DNA from: Acidobacteriota bacterium
GTDB taxonomy: Bacteria > Acidobacteriota > UBA4820
DNA length: 64,000 nucleotides
Reading direction: 5' to 3'
Assembly: GCA_029559035.1 (NCBI GenBank)
Contig: JAKQCT010000055.1
Location: 23,450 to 87,449 of the forward strand
In this document: in pieces, positions 16,242-25,308 of the stretch
Numbering within the stretch: position 1 is the first letter of the stretch
Layout of the letters: every line of letters starts with the position of its first letter
Program-made: the position numbers and the translations under genes
The notes under the pieces: generated by a model
The model's input: the letters and a program-made list of their open reading frames with translations, nothing else
Told to the model about the DNA's origin: nothing
Database searches by the model: none

Positions 16242-17891
16242 TCAGATGATGTCTTTGACTTCGAAAAAGAAATTGGGCCTGGTCTTTATCTTGTCGGGAA
16301 GAAGCCTGCCCACGATGGTCCTGTCTCTCGAGGGAACTTCCTTTATCTTCGTGAAAGCGTCGAAGTAGAAGGCGGAAAAGGAATACCCTCCGGGCAATTG
16401 GATGTTCCATAGAAGGTGCTTGTCCTTAACGACGCGGGCGTCGGAAAGCGAGGCCAGTTCGAAGGCGAAATAGGGCGGCTGGAGCGAATGGTCTATGGGA
16501 TCGAGCCCGCCCAGAGAGTTCCAGGCCAGTTCGGCCTGGTCCGGCTTCAGGAGGAAATACTCCATCCTCGAGGTTTCCGGGTCAGCGTTCTTCGTCAGGT
16601 TGTTGTCGAGGAAATCCCGGAGCTTCGATATGTTCTTCGTCTGCATGGTGAATCCGGCCGCCTTCTGGTGTCCTCCGAGGCGGGTGAATATCCCCTCCGA
16701 CCTCCTGAGCAGGGCCGTTATGTCGCACCCGTCGGCGGCTCTCGCCGATCCCGTGGCGTTCTCGCCTTCGACCGCTATCAGGAAAACGCATATGCCCCTC
16801 TCCTGGGCGAGCCTGGAGGCGACTGGCCCCAGGAGGCCCTTGTGGAACCTGTCCGAAGCGCAGAAGAGGAAGGCGATGTCGCTTTCCGCGTCGAAATGTT
16901 TCTCCACCTCCTCGGCCATCTGGTTCTGAGTGAAGCGCCTGCTCTTGTTGAGAGCCTCCAGCTTGTCCACGAGAAGCCTCGCCCGTTCCTGGTCCCTTTC
17001 GAGAAGGATCTCGAGAACGAGGTTCCCGTCTTCCATCCTTCCCGCGGCGTTCAGCCTGGGCGCGAGATAGTAGGCGATATGGTGGCTCCGGAAAGGAGGC
17101 TGTGGGCATTTCTCGAGAAGGGCGGTCAGGCCGGGGCTGCGCGTCCCCGCGAGGGTCCTGAATCCTTCCCTGCAGAGCTTCCAGTTGAAGGGGCTTACGG
17201 GGACGACATCCGAGATCGTCGCGATCGCGCAGAGCCTGAGGAACGGTTCTTCCGGAAGAGGGACGCCCATGACCGCGGCCGTCTCCCTGAGGAGGAGGTA
17301 CCCGACAGTCGCTCCCGCTAGGGTCTTCATCTCTTCGCTTTCGCCGAAGTGGGGGTTCACGATTATCCCCTTCACGAGATTGTTCTCTTCGGGGATGTGG
17401 TGGTCGCTGACCACGAGGTCTATCCCGTTAAGGGCCAGCGCTTTTTCTATGTCGCCCGCGTTCGTCCCGCAGTCGACCGTCACCATGAGGCGAGCGTTCT
17501 GTTTCTTCGCGGCTTCCACGCTTGCCGCGGAGAGTCCGTAGCCGTCATCGAAACGCGAAGGGACGAACGCGGCGACCGAAGCCCCGAGGGCGGTGAGCCC
17601 GCTGACCATGACCGCGGTCCCCATGAGGCCGTCGGTGTCGTAATCCCCGTGGACGAGGATCTTTTCTCCGTTCCTTGCGGCGAGGGCTATCCTCTCGGCG
17701 GCCCGGGCGATGTCAGGGAGGGAGGAGGACGCCGGGAAGACCAGCGGCTCTCCCGAAAAAAAAGCCGGTTCGAGGGAAGGATGAAGAAGCCTCGAGACGA
17801 TCATCGCCTCGATGGAGCTAAGGTTCTTCTCCCTTGAAAGAGTCATCGCTTTCTGGTCAGGTTCGATCTCTTTCCAGTTCTGAAAAGCCAT
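16242..17891 (-). CDS. recJ: Single-stranded-DNA exonuclease RecJ
   Basis: 549 residues, close to the usual size. 5'-3' exonuclease on single-stranded DNA in recombination and repair. All DHH/DHHA1 motifs are visible: HGDYDTDGLMGT, MVTVDCGTN, VVSDHHIPEENN, APRLNAAGRMEDG, and the substrate-binding GGHQKAAGFTM. The C-terminal OB-like domain ends with the protein. It lies 95 bases upstream of ppdK and may be transcribed with it or alone. Confidence 0.93.
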   Translation of the reverse strand: MAFQNWKEIEPDQKAMTLSREKNLSSIEAMIVSRLLHPSLEPAFFSGEPLVFPASSSLPDIARAAERIALAARNGEKILVHGDYDTDGLMGTAVMVSGLTALGASVAAFVPSRFDDGYGLSAASVEAAKKQNARLMVTVDCGTNAGDIEKALALNGIDLVVSDHHIPEENNLVKGIIVNPHFGESEEMKTLAGATVGYLLLRETAAVMGVPLPEEPFLRLCAIATISDVVPVSPFNWKLCREGFRTLAGTRSPGLTALLEKCPQPPFRSHHIAYYLAPRLNAAGRMEDGNLVLEILLERDQERARLLVDKLEALNKSRRFTQNQMAEEVEKHFDAESDIAFLFCASDRFHKGLLGPVASRLAQERGICVFLIAVEGENATGSARAADGCDITALLRRSEGIFTRLGGHQKAAGFTMQTKNISKLRDFLDNNLTKNADPETSRMEYFLLKPDQAELAWNSLGGLDPIDHSLQPPYFAFELASLSDARVVKDKHLLWNIQLPGGYSFSAFYFDAFTKIKEVPSRDRTIVGRLLPDKIKTRPNFFFEVKDII

Positions 17892-17962
17892 ACTTTTCCT
17901 TTACGCGAAAAAGGAAGGCGCCGGCCTTCCTTCCAGGGATCGGACCCCTAAAAAAAAGAATT

Positions 17963-18038
17963 TGGTGGAGCTAGGGGGGATCGAACCCCCGGCCTCTTGA
18001 ATGCCATTCAAGCGCGCTCCCAGCTGCGCCATAGCCCC
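17963..18038 (-). tRNA. tRNA-Ala (GGC)
   Basis: 76 nt including encoded CCA. The acceptor GGGGCTA pairs with TAGCTCC (one G-T pair). The anticodon loop reads TGAATGGCATTCA with GGC at 18005-18003, and the T-arm contains GGTTCGATCC. The third acceptor pair is the G-U wobble diagnostic of alanine tRNA. Confidence 0.96.
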
Positions 18039-18051
18039 ACACAAGTCGGTT

Positions 18052-18080
18052 ATTATATACGACTAGCCGCCGCTCGTCAA
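18052..18080 (-). promoter_or_regulatory. tRNA-Ala promoter
   Basis: On the minus strand TTGACG (18080-18075) and a perfect TATAAT (18057-18052) with a 17-base spacer; the tRNA starts 13 bases after the -10 box. Confidence 0.8.
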
Positions 18081-18096
18081 CAACCGAGGGAAGCGC

Positions 18097-20337
18097 TTAT
18101 CCGTCCTGGCTTTTGCCTGGACCGCCCGCTGTTCCGGACGACAAATCGTCGGCCTGTGTCACCTTTCCGGCTTTCCTGAGAAGCTCGGCGTAGTTCTTCC
18201 TGCAAGTCGCTACATGAGGATGGTTTTCTCCCAGTTCCTTCCTGAAAATGGCCAGGGCTGCGGCATAATGTGTCTCGGCGTCTGAAAATCTGTCCATCGA
18301 GGCGTACAGCGCTCCCATGTTGTTCATTATTATCGCGGATTCGTAATGGTCTCCGCTGAAGATCCTCCCGTGTATCCCCAGCGCTCTCAAAAACAGTTTT
18401 TCCGCTTCCGGGTATTTCTTTTCAACTGAATAGAGGCGCGCAAGGTTGTTCAGGGTCGTCGCCACCTCGACGTGGTCCTCTCCGTATACTTTTTCCTGTA
18501 TCGCAAGGGCTTCCATGTAAAGGGATTCGGCCTTGTCGTATTTTTTCATCGATTCGCAAAGGACCGCGTAATTGCTGAGACCTCCCGCGTACTCGGGAGA
18601 ATCGGTGCCGGCCGAATTCTTAACCAGTTCCACGGTTCTCTCGTAGAGAGGCTCGGCTTTTTGGTAGTTCCTGGCCGCGCGGTACGCCATCGCGAGGTTG
18701 TTGACCGCATTCGCGAGGGTGGTCTTGTCAGCGGGGCCCTGAGTCCCCTCGATGACCTTGACGGCGCGTTCGCAGACAGATATCGCCCTGTCGTATTCCC
18801 CCCTGGCGTAGTACACCCAGCCCAGGTTCGCAAGGCAGAGGCCCAGCGTAGGATCTTCAGATCCCAGCTTTTTCTCTTTTATCCGAAGGCTTTCCAGGTA
18901 AAGTTCTTCGGATCTCACGAGGTCCCCTTCCGTGGCGATCAGGTCGGCCAGGCTGAAAAGGACTTCCGAGTATTCGACGCTTTCTTTCCCGAGCTCCCTG
19001 CCGAAAGTTTCCGCGGCGTTTTCGAGAAGCGGCCTGGATTTCGAGAAAAGGCCAAGGTTGTAATAGACCTGGCCCATCGTCTGCATCAGCTTCGCGCTGG
19101 TCAGGGGCTCGTCCTTCAATTCTGCGGATATCTTCTCCGACCCCTTGTCCAGTATCTCCCTTGCGGTTATCGTGTTGCCTCTTGATTCGCCCGGATCGGA
19201 TACCGTGAAGATGCTGACAAGAAAATCGGAAACTCGCTTCGAAGATTCGGCTTCCCTGTTGGCTCTGACGGCCTCCTTGTTCGCCCTGTCCGCTTCTTTC
19301 TGTATGCGGAAAGCCTGGAAGCTCATCACCGCGGCGAGGATCGTCAGGACCGTTACCGCGGCCGCCAGGAGAAGCATTTTAAATTTCTTCCGCGGTTTGT
19401 CCGCTATCAATTTGAGTTTTTCCAGTACGTCCATCGCCGCGGGTCTTTGGGCGGGAGCGAGCGACTTCATCCTCGTTATCAACGCCGCGGTGTCCGGGTC
19501 GATCCCTTCCGCGGGAAGCGTCTCTCCCTTCTGCGCCATCACGAGTTTTTTCATCGGGTCAAGGTTCTCGGGATAAGGCTGTTTCGAAGTGAACAGTTCC
19601 TGAAAGACCAGCCCGAACGAATAGATGTCGCTCGCGGTGGTGGCCTGCTCGCCGCGGGCCTGCTCCGGGCTCATGTAGGAGAGCGTTCCCATGATCGTGC
19701 CTGCCCGAGTGAACGATGTGTCGCTGGAAGGCTTGTCCTCCGATGAAGCGGGTGAGGCTTCTCCCACGAGCAGCGTCGGCTCTTCGGAGATGTCCGAGAT
19801 CTCATTTTCATCCGGTCTGGTGTTCCCTGCACTGAAGCCCTGTTCGAATTTTCCCGGCTGGACGACCCCGGCCAGGCCGAAGTCGAGGAGCTTCACCGTG
19901 TTATCCGGAGTCAGCATGATGTTCTCCGGCTTCAGGTCGCGGTGGACTATGCCTTTACCGTGGGCGACCGTAAGGACTTCCGCGATCTGGTTGACAATGC
20001 TGGTCCTGATGGCATATTCGATCCCTTCCCTTGCGATCTCTCGGAGATTCTTTCCCGGGATGAGCTCGAGGATGATGTAATTGTTGTCATCCTCCTCGAT
20101 CAGGTCGTAAATCCTGCAGATGTTGGGATGTTCGAGCTTCGAAAGGACCCGCGCCTCCCTCAGGAATCTCGCCTTGGCGCCGCTGTCAAACTTTTGCTCT
20201 CTCCTCAGGACCTTGAGAGCGACGTTCCGACCGAGGACCTCGTCCGCGGCGACATAGACCTCGCCCATGCCGCCCTTTCCCAGTTGTTCAGTAACCCTGT
20301 ACTGGCGGATCTTTTTGCCGACAAGGCTTTCCGTCAT
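18097..20337 (-). CDS. Transmembrane Ser/Thr protein kinase with TPR repeats
   Basis: About 746 residues from the ATG that overlaps the upstream stop by four bases (ATGA), with GGAG before it. The PknB-type kinase domain (to about residue 285) has GKGGMGEVYVAADE, ALKVLRRE, HRDLKPENIML and DFGLAG; GTLSYMSPEQARG closes the activation segment. Between DFG and this there is an extra acidic, Ser/Thr-rich insert of about 60 residues. One membrane helix follows (MLLLAAAVTVLTILAAVMS), then about seven kinesin-light-chain-type TPRs on the outer side. It is the last gene of a coupled trio with the GH18-amidase and beta-propeller proteins, suggesting an envelope signal. Confidence 0.92.
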   Translation of the reverse strand: MTESLVGKKIRQYRVTEQLGKGGMGEVYVAADEVLGRNVALKVLRREQKFDSGAKARFLREARVLSKLEHPNICRIYDLIEEDDNNYIILELIPGKNLREIAREGIEYAIRTSIVNQIAEVLTVAHGKGIVHRDLKPENIMLTPDNTVKLLDFGLAGVVQPGKFEQGFSAGNTRPDENEISDISEEPTLLVGEASPASSEDKPSSDTSFTRAGTIMGTLSYMSPEQARGEQATTASDIYSFGLVFQELFTSKQPYPENLDPMKKLVMAQKGETLPAEGIDPDTAALITRMKSLAPAQRPAAMDVLEKLKLIADKPRKKFKMLLLAAAVTVLTILAAVMSFQAFRIQKEADRANKEAVRANREAESSKRVSDFLVSIFTVSDPGESRGNTITAREILDKGSEKISAELKDEPLTSAKLMQTMGQVYYNLGLFSKSRPLLENAAETFGRELGKESVEYSEVLFSLADLIATEGDLVRSEELYLESLRIKEKKLGSEDPTLGLCLANLGWVYYARGEYDRAISVCERAVKVIEGTQGPADKTTLANAVNNLAMAYRAARNYQKAEPLYERTVELVKNSAGTDSPEYAGGLSNYAVLCESMKKYDKAESLYMEALAIQEKVYGEDHVEVATTLNNLARLYSVEKKYPEAEKLFLRALGIHGRIFSGDHYESAIIMNNMGALYASMDRFSDAETHYAAALAIFRKELGENHPHVATCRKNYAELLRKAGKVTQADDLSSGTAGGPGKSQDG

Positions 20338-23300
20338 CTGCTCCACTTGACCGCTTCGGCGATGGTGGCCTTGCCGGTGACCGCCGCCTGGTTGTCCAGG
20401 ACGACCGTGTATGGGGTTCCCGCGTTGAAGGGGAAGCTACCCAGGTAGATCCAGGAGCAGTTATTGACGGTCTGGTCAACTTCCCTTGTTACGGAGCCGC
20501 CTTCATAATAGACCGTGTACCTGGCGATCGTCCTGTTGGTAGTCCCGGCCACGAACCTGACGTGGACGTGGTGATCACCCGTTACCGTCGGAGTGAAGCT
20601 CCATGCAGCCGTCGCTGTCACGCTGGACGCTGTCGTCGCGTACCTGTACGCCCCGGTCCCGCCCTGGCAGTCGGCGCTCCCGCCCTGTATCCAGCTCCCC
20701 GAATAAGCGGCGTCGCCGTAGTACCTGGTCACGGACCAAGGTGGTTCGCTGTTGCCAACTGCGTCAACCGCGCATAGGGAATAGAACCAACAATCTCCGG
20801 GATCAGGAGATTGGCCATCGGCATAATAGTTGTCGGTGATATCGTCGACGTAAATGCCGAAATCCCACGCTGTGAGGTCGGCTCCTCGCCATAACTCGTA
20901 ATGCCCCATCGTTTCGGGATCGCCGTTCTTGTCGAGCGTCACCGCGTCCCATTCCCAGCGGTCGTTCTGCCATTTGAAGGATGAAACGGCGGCCGGAGCG
21001 GTAACGTCGGTGCAGGTCACGGTCAATACGTCGGTCGAGGAATTGTTTGCGGAATCGTAAGCGGTCACGGTAAGGATGTTGGTCCCGCTGTAAAGTGCTA
21101 TGCCCGGGACGGACCAGGTCGTCGTCCCGTCGGCGAGGCCGCTGCCGCCCCTGCTGTTCTCCCACGTGACCCTGCTGACCCCCGAACCGTCGGACGCGGC
21201 GCCTCCGAGGTCAAGCGAGGCGGCGGAAGTCGAGTAGGTATCGGAGGAGGTCGGTGTCGTTATCGTCACCACGGGAGCGGTCGTGTCCGCCGAAAATGTC
21301 ACATTGAGCGAGTAGGCTCCCGGGTGCTGCGTCCCTTCGGAATCGGTCCAAGTGTCGCAAACAAGGAAGTAATCGCCGGGCTGCACGAACGCCGTAAAAT
21401 CGGTGTGATCCCTCACGATGCAAGCGTTGGTATTGCAGGTGGAAAGAAGATGAATGTCGATGTCCACAGGGTCCGTGCATGTCACCGTCACGCCGAGCGT
21501 CCCCGCGGAGAGGACCGTCAACTTGTAGACGATCTCCGGGCCGGCTTCGTTCGTTGTCGGCGAGCAGGAGTACCAGTTCATCACCGCTCCCTTTCCCGTC
21601 GTGTCGTTGTTCTCCGTGTAGGGGAAGGAGGTTATCAGGATCGGGTTCCCGCAGGTACCTTCGGCGGAGGCGGCGCAGGGAGGGTCCTCCTGTGTGACGC
21701 CGTAGTGATGCTCGATGCCCTTGGCAATAGCACCGGCGATCGTGCAGTTCCTTTCGACAGTATTGAGAAGAGCCTGCTCCTCCGGGTTCGAGATGAAGGA
21801 GGCTTCGGTAAGCATCGCGGGCATCGAAGTGTAGTGGACCATCGCGAAGTCGTCGCCGTGGACCCCGTAGATCGATGGCGAGCAGTTCGAGGAAACGACC
21901 CCGATGTCGAGGGCGGAGTCAAGCCTGAGGGCGGTCTTCGCCGCCATGTCCCTGGAATTGGCGCTCGCGGCGAGGCATCCGTTTGTTGATGTCCAGTAGA
22001 CATGAACTCCCGTGTAATTCGCGGAAGGAGTCCCGCTGGCGTTGTGGTGATAGCTCACGGCGCGGTCCACCGGTATGGAATTGAAGTAGTTGTAGCGGGC
22101 GCTGAGGCTCATCGTGGCGTCGGTCGTCCTCGTCATGTAGACCGACGCGCCCTTTGCCTGCATCGCGTCCCTGAGCATGAGAGACCCCGTGAGGTTGATA
22201 TCCTTTTCATTGAGGTAAATGGGACTCGGACCTATCGCTCCCGGATCGTCTCCGCCGTGGCCGGGGTCGATCCCGATGTCGATGCCGGACATCTCTCCCG
22301 ACGGCGTGGTCGAGAACTTCTCTTCGATCGTGTTCCAGAGGTCGTCGTCGTAATTGTCGTAGTTGAGGGCCCACATCCCCGTCCCGCCCAGGTTGTTCGA
22401 GTTCACCTGGTCCCACTTGAGGCCGAGGCTCTCCTCGTCGTCATAGAAACACTGGTACGGCCCCGTGGTGATAACGTAATAAGGAACCTCGGCGTAAGTG
22501 TCCCACTGCCTTCCGTGGGTCACTGAATTGGCTTTCGCGACGCTGTAGGTCTTGGAGACACCCGTATCCGTTGTCGCGGAGGGAACCGTGGTGGATACCG
22601 TCGGCCACTCGAAGCCGTAATAGGGGAGCCCCAGGATGAACTTGCCGGCGTTCTCGCTCCCGCCGTATGTAAGGTAATCGTTGATCGTCCAGTCGACCGC
22701 CCTCGTTCCCCACCTCGTGCTGCCGATGGTCGGGGATACCGGGCCCGCCGTCGCAGAGCCCTTCCAGTAGTAGTCGTAGGCCATGATGAACATGCCGTCG
22801 CTGTTGATCGCGAGCTGGTCGTAGTCGAACGCGCCCGACCAGTCCACGGCGGGCGTGCACAGAGAAACATGAGAGCCGGGGATCGCCGCGTGAAAGGCGT
22901 CCGTCAGTTCGGTCATGAAAATTACGAGGTTTGTTTTCTGGGCGACGGGAACACCTTCGAAATCGATGCAGACCCCTCCCGCGTTTCCCGCCTGCGCCTG
23001 GGCGAGAAGGGTGTCGATGGCGTTCTGCCTGTTGGACGCGCTGCTCAGAAGCGTCGAGATCCCGGTAGAGCTGAAAAGCGTCGCGGTTATGGTCAGCTTC
23101 ACCCCGTTGGCCGCGGCGGCGTTCCTGAGCGCCGTCACGTATGTTCCGTTGGGCCAGTTGTGGGTATTGGTAATGTTTCCCGAGCTGTCCATTTCAAGCG
23201 AGAAAAAGGCGACATGGGTGAGGAGGTCCCACCGAATGTGGCTGAGGTCCGTGTAGACCCAGTAGGGCATGAATCCGTAAACGGTGCGGGTCAGAGCTTC

Positions 23301-23522
23301 CTCGCGGGACTCTGCGTTCTCCCTCGCCTCGGGATTCACCCCGAAGAGGAGAGGGTATCCCGGTTCGGGGATGTCGCCGAGCCGGTTGTACTGTTCAAGC
23401 TCAGCCTGATGGATGGAAGGTGGCTGAACGACAGTCCCCTCGGGGATGCCGGCCGGCGGCTGAGTCGCCGGTATGAAGAAAGGAAGGGCTGATATTATGA
23501 GGATCGCGAGGAGTCTTTTCAT
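20334..23522 (-). CDS. Secreted GH18-like / N-acetylmuramoyl-L-alanine amidase
   Basis: About 1062 residues, starting at the ATG that overlaps the upstream stop (ATGA). A signal peptide (LLAILIISALPFFIPA) is followed by a GH18-like TIM barrel (about 80-400) with GGVCIDFEGV at the catalytic strand and FIMAYDYYWKG. An Amidase_3 domain follows (about 415-620): IGIDPGHGGDDPGAIG, SYHHNASG and MLTEASFISN supply the zinc ligands. Next come Ig-like and Fn3-like domains, and a C-terminal domain like that in golvesin/xanthan lyase (about 925-1062). It probably cleaves both glycan and peptide-stem bonds of peptidoglycan. Coupled to the kinase. Confidence 0.88.
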   Translation of the reverse strand: MKRLLAILIISALPFFIPATQPPAGIPEGTVVQPPSIHQAELEQYNRLGDIPEPGYPLLFGVNPEARENAESREEALTRTVYGFMPYWVYTDLSHIRWDLLTHVAFFSLEMDSSGNITNTHNWPNGTYVTALRNAAAANGVKLTITATLFSSTGISTLLSSASNRQNAIDTLLAQAQAGNAGGVCIDFEGVPVAQKTNLVIFMTELTDAFHAAIPGSHVSLCTPAVDWSGAFDYDQLAINSDGMFIMAYDYYWKGSATAGPVSPTIGSTRWGTRAVDWTINDYLTYGGSENAGKFILGLPYYGFEWPTVSTTVPSATTDTGVSKTYSVAKANSVTHGRQWDTYAEVPYYVITTGPYQCFYDDEESLGLKWDQVNSNNLGGTGMWALNYDNYDDDLWNTIEEKFSTTPSGEMSGIDIGIDPGHGGDDPGAIGPSPIYLNEKDINLTGSLMLRDAMQAKGASVYMTRTTDATMSLSARYNYFNSIPVDRAVSYHHNASGTPSANYTGVHVYWTSTNGCLAASANSRDMAAKTALRLDSALDIGVVSSNCSPSIYGVHGDDFAMVHYTSMPAMLTEASFISNPEEQALLNTVERNCTIAGAIAKGIEHHYGVTQEDPPCAASAEGTCGNPILITSFPYTENNDTTGKGAVMNWYSCSPTTNEAGPEIVYKLTVLSAGTLGVTVTCTDPVDIDIHLLSTCNTNACIVRDHTDFTAFVQPGDYFLVCDTWTDSEGTQHPGAYSLNVTFSADTTAPVVTITTPTSSDTYSTSAASLDLGGAASDGSGVSRVTWENSRGGSGLADGTTTWSVPGIALYSGTNILTVTAYDSANNSSTDVLTVTCTDVTAPAAVSSFKWQNDRWEWDAVTLDKNGDPETMGHYELWRGADLTAWDFGIYVDDITDNYYADGQSPDPGDCWFYSLCAVDAVGNSEPPWSVTRYYGDAAYSGSWIQGGSADCQGGTGAYRYATTASSVTATAAWSFTPTVTGDHHVHVRFVAGTTNRTIARYTVYYEGGSVTREVDQTVNNCSWIYLGSFPFNAGTPYTVVLDNQAAVTGKATIAEAVKWSR

Positions 23523-24451
23523 TTCAGCCACCCCCTCATTATCCTGCCGTCAAGGTCGAAAAATACCGTGTGACCGTCCTCTGCCATCGACGGCCTCATC
23601 TCGATCTTGTCGGGCGTGTCCGTAAGGCGGTATGTCATCCGCGTGGAGATGGAGTAAAGGTAGATGTCCGAGGCGACGATCCGGTGGCCGTCGTCCAGTG
23701 TCTTCTCGTAAATAATGCACGAACCGTCCCGGGCGAAGCGCGCGGAGCTACCTTCCCCGATGTCCCTGAGCTCGTCCGAGCCCTCTTTTCCCAGATAGAT
23801 GTGGCCGTCGAGGCAGTGGATCAGGAAAATCTTGCCGTCCTCAGAGTAGCGCGGCATGAATAAGACCCTGCCGTCTCCCGACTCGTTCCTGGAGGCCTTC
23901 ATCTCGTTGTCGAAGGCGACCAGCGCTCCCGAAGGGTGTGGGAGCTTTATCCCCTTGAATCCGCCCGCGCTTTCAGGGCCGGCGCTCTTCAGGGTTGAAC
24001 CGTTCTTCCAGTCCGCGAAGAGGACGAGGCCGTCCTTCCACGCCGGAAGAGAGAGGCTGTCCGAGAGGGCGCTCGATACCTCCACCGTGCCGTCCGGATG
24101 GCCCACGGCGATGAGCAGCTTCTTATTGATCTTGCCGAGGGAACCGCGGAAAGCCACGAGGTCGTCGGAAGGAGCCCACTCGAAGCCGAAGCCCGCCCCC
24201 TCCAGGTTCGTCAGCTCGCGGACCTTTCCGTCATCCAGACTGTAAAGCATGATCCCCTTGAAATTGTCGCCCGTGAAAGCCAGGTACTTGCCGCTGGGCG
24301 AAGGCGCGGGAGAGATCTGCGCCCCCTCGACAGGGATGCCCGCGTCCCTCACATCCGAAAGCAGGTGTTCCTCAAGGCCGGGCCGGTTTTGAGCCAACGC
24401 AGGCAGGGAAAGAAGCAGGATCACCGAAGCCGCGATTTTCATGATCTTCAT
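23519..24451 (-). CDS. Secreted TolB-like beta-propeller protein
   Basis: 310 residues from the ATG six bases after GGAGG (upstream in-frame ATGs lack this spacing). A signal peptide ends ...LLLSLPALAQ. The rest consists of WD40-like/PD40 blades: SPSGKYLAFTGDNFKGIML, EWAPSDDLVAFRG, FARDGSCIIYEKT and RPSMAEDGHTVFFDLDG. No enzyme motif. It probably acts as a periplasmic or surface binding scaffold. First gene of the trio with the GH18-amidase and kinase, each joined by four-base overlaps. Confidence 0.78.
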   Translation of the reverse strand: MKIMKIAASVILLLSLPALAQNRPGLEEHLLSDVRDAGIPVEGAQISPAPSPSGKYLAFTGDNFKGIMLYSLDDGKVRELTNLEGAGFGFEWAPSDDLVAFRGSLGKINKKLLIAVGHPDGTVEVSSALSDSLSLPAWKDGLVLFADWKNGSTLKSAGPESAGGFKGIKLPHPSGALVAFDNEMKASRNESGDGRVLFMPRYSEDGKIFLIHCLDGHIYLGKEGSDELRDIGEGSSARFARDGSCIIYEKTLDDGHRIVASDIYLYSISTRMTYRLTDTPDKIEMRPSMAEDGHTVFFDLDGRIMRGWLK

Positions 24452-24524
24452 TGTCATCCTCCGGAATGGTTTCATCAAGTTTCATATTGAAGCGAAAGGA
24501 CTTATTTGTCAAGGAAATGAAGAC

Positions 24525-24575
24525 GGGAGACATGACCCGATTCGTTTCTTTGAATCGGGATCGTGTCCCCGACTC
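24525..24575. repeat. Imperfect long inverted repeat
   Basis: CCCGATTC (24536-24543) and GAATCGGG (24552-24559) form a perfect inner stem. Outside it GACATGA and ATCGTGTC, then GGGAG and CTCCC, extend the pairing. It has no T-run, so is more likely a mobile-element end or MITE-like relic than a terminator. Confidence 0.5.
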
Positions 24576-24620
24576 CCGGACGGTCAATACCCCTTAACCT
24601 TAAGGGGGAAGCCGAAGGCA

Positions 24621-24796
24621 GGGGATTTTCCACCTGTTGCTCCAAATGACAGGGGGGAGGGAGTATAATATTGCTTCGCAGGGGATTAAGGCGGAAGGCT
24701 GAAGGCTGGGGGATTTTCCACCTGTCGCTCCAAATGACACGGGGGAGGGAGTATAATATTGCTTCGCAAGGGCTTAAGGCTGAAGGCTTAAGTCTG
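24621..24796 (+). repeat. 88-bp tandem duplication
   Basis: Two copies with period 88, starting at 24621 and 24709. Both contain GGGATTTTCCACCTG, GCTCCAAATGACA and GGAGTATAATATTGCTTCGCA, with a few substitutions. Each copy carries a TATAAT-like box, so promoter activity was possibly duplicated too. Confidence 0.8.
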
Positions 24797-24799
24797 AAG
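24771..24799 (+). repeat. Inverted flank of the four-helix-bundle gene, left
   Basis: Starts GGCTTAAGGCTGAAGG. The reverse complement of 25204-25239 starts GGCTTAAGGCTAAAGG, so the gene between is bracketed by an imperfect inverted repeat of about 30 bp built from the short GGCTGAAG family. Confidence 0.55.
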
Positions 24800-24821
24800 T
24801 TGCAGGGAAAGGAGACAATCC

Positions 24822-25184
24822 TTGGCGAATTATAAGAATCTGATCATCTGGCAAAAATCCGACAGGTTGGCTCTCCTGATTTACAAGTTGACGAAAGACT
24901 TCCCGAAGAGCGAGATATTTGGCATCACCTCCCAGATCCGGAGGGCGGCCTTGTCCGTCCCCACAAATATCGTTGAAGGATATAACCGTAAAAGCAAGAA
25001 AGAACTCGGGAGGTTCATAGATATCTCTCTGGGGTCGCTGGCAGAGACCGAATATCTTCTGGATTTTTCAAAGAAGCTTGGATACATCAAGGGCGACACG
25101 GGCGAAATCGACGCAATGATTGCCGAGCTGGGAAAGCTCCTGTGGGGCTTCCAAGCTTCGCTTATCCGAAAGGCCAATGTCTGA
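24822..25184 (+). CDS. Four-helix-bundle (S23/IVP-type) protein
   Basis: 120 residues, TTG start with AAAGGAG seven bases upstream. It matches the family first found in 23S rRNA intervening sequences: NLIIWQKSDRLALLIYKLTK, QIRRAALSVPTNIVEGYNR, KKELGRFIDISLGSLAETEY. These small proteins form pentameric helical bundles of unknown function and spread horizontally as free-standing genes. Here it is not in rRNA, and is flanked by inverted short repeats, as if mobile. Confidence 0.9.
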   Translation: MANYKNLIIWQKSDRLALLIYKLTKDFPKSEIFGITSQIRRAALSVPTNIVEGYNRKSKKELGRFIDISLGSLAETEYLLDFSKKLGYIKGDTGEIDAMIAELGKLLWGFQASLIRKANV

Positions 25185-25203
25185 TGAAACTGAAACCTCA
25201 GTC

Positions 25204-25239
25204 CTTCAGCCCTCAATCTTCAGCCTTTAGCCTTAAGCC
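25204..25239 (-). repeat. Inverted flank of the four-helix-bundle gene, right
   Basis: Reverse-complement partner of 24771-24799. Further CTTCAGC-type units continue to about 25280. Confidence 0.5.
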
Positions 25240-25308
25240 GCCCGAAGGGCTTGCCTTCCGCCATCAGCCTTCAGCCTTCAGCGCTGTCCGACTGATAAAG
25301 GAGGACCC

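Larger units (their letters stand above)
24479..24821. other. Repeat-rich gap before the four-helix-bundle gene
   Basis: No gene. It holds a long imperfect hairpin (24525-24575), an 88-bp tandem duplication (24621-24796) and a run of GGCTGAAG-type short repeats. AAAGGAG at 24808-24814 serves the next gene. Confidence 0.6.

Noticed and set aside
24621..24796. Possible CRISPR-like repeats
   Set aside because: Only two units with 88-bp period and no spacers; it is a tandem duplication.
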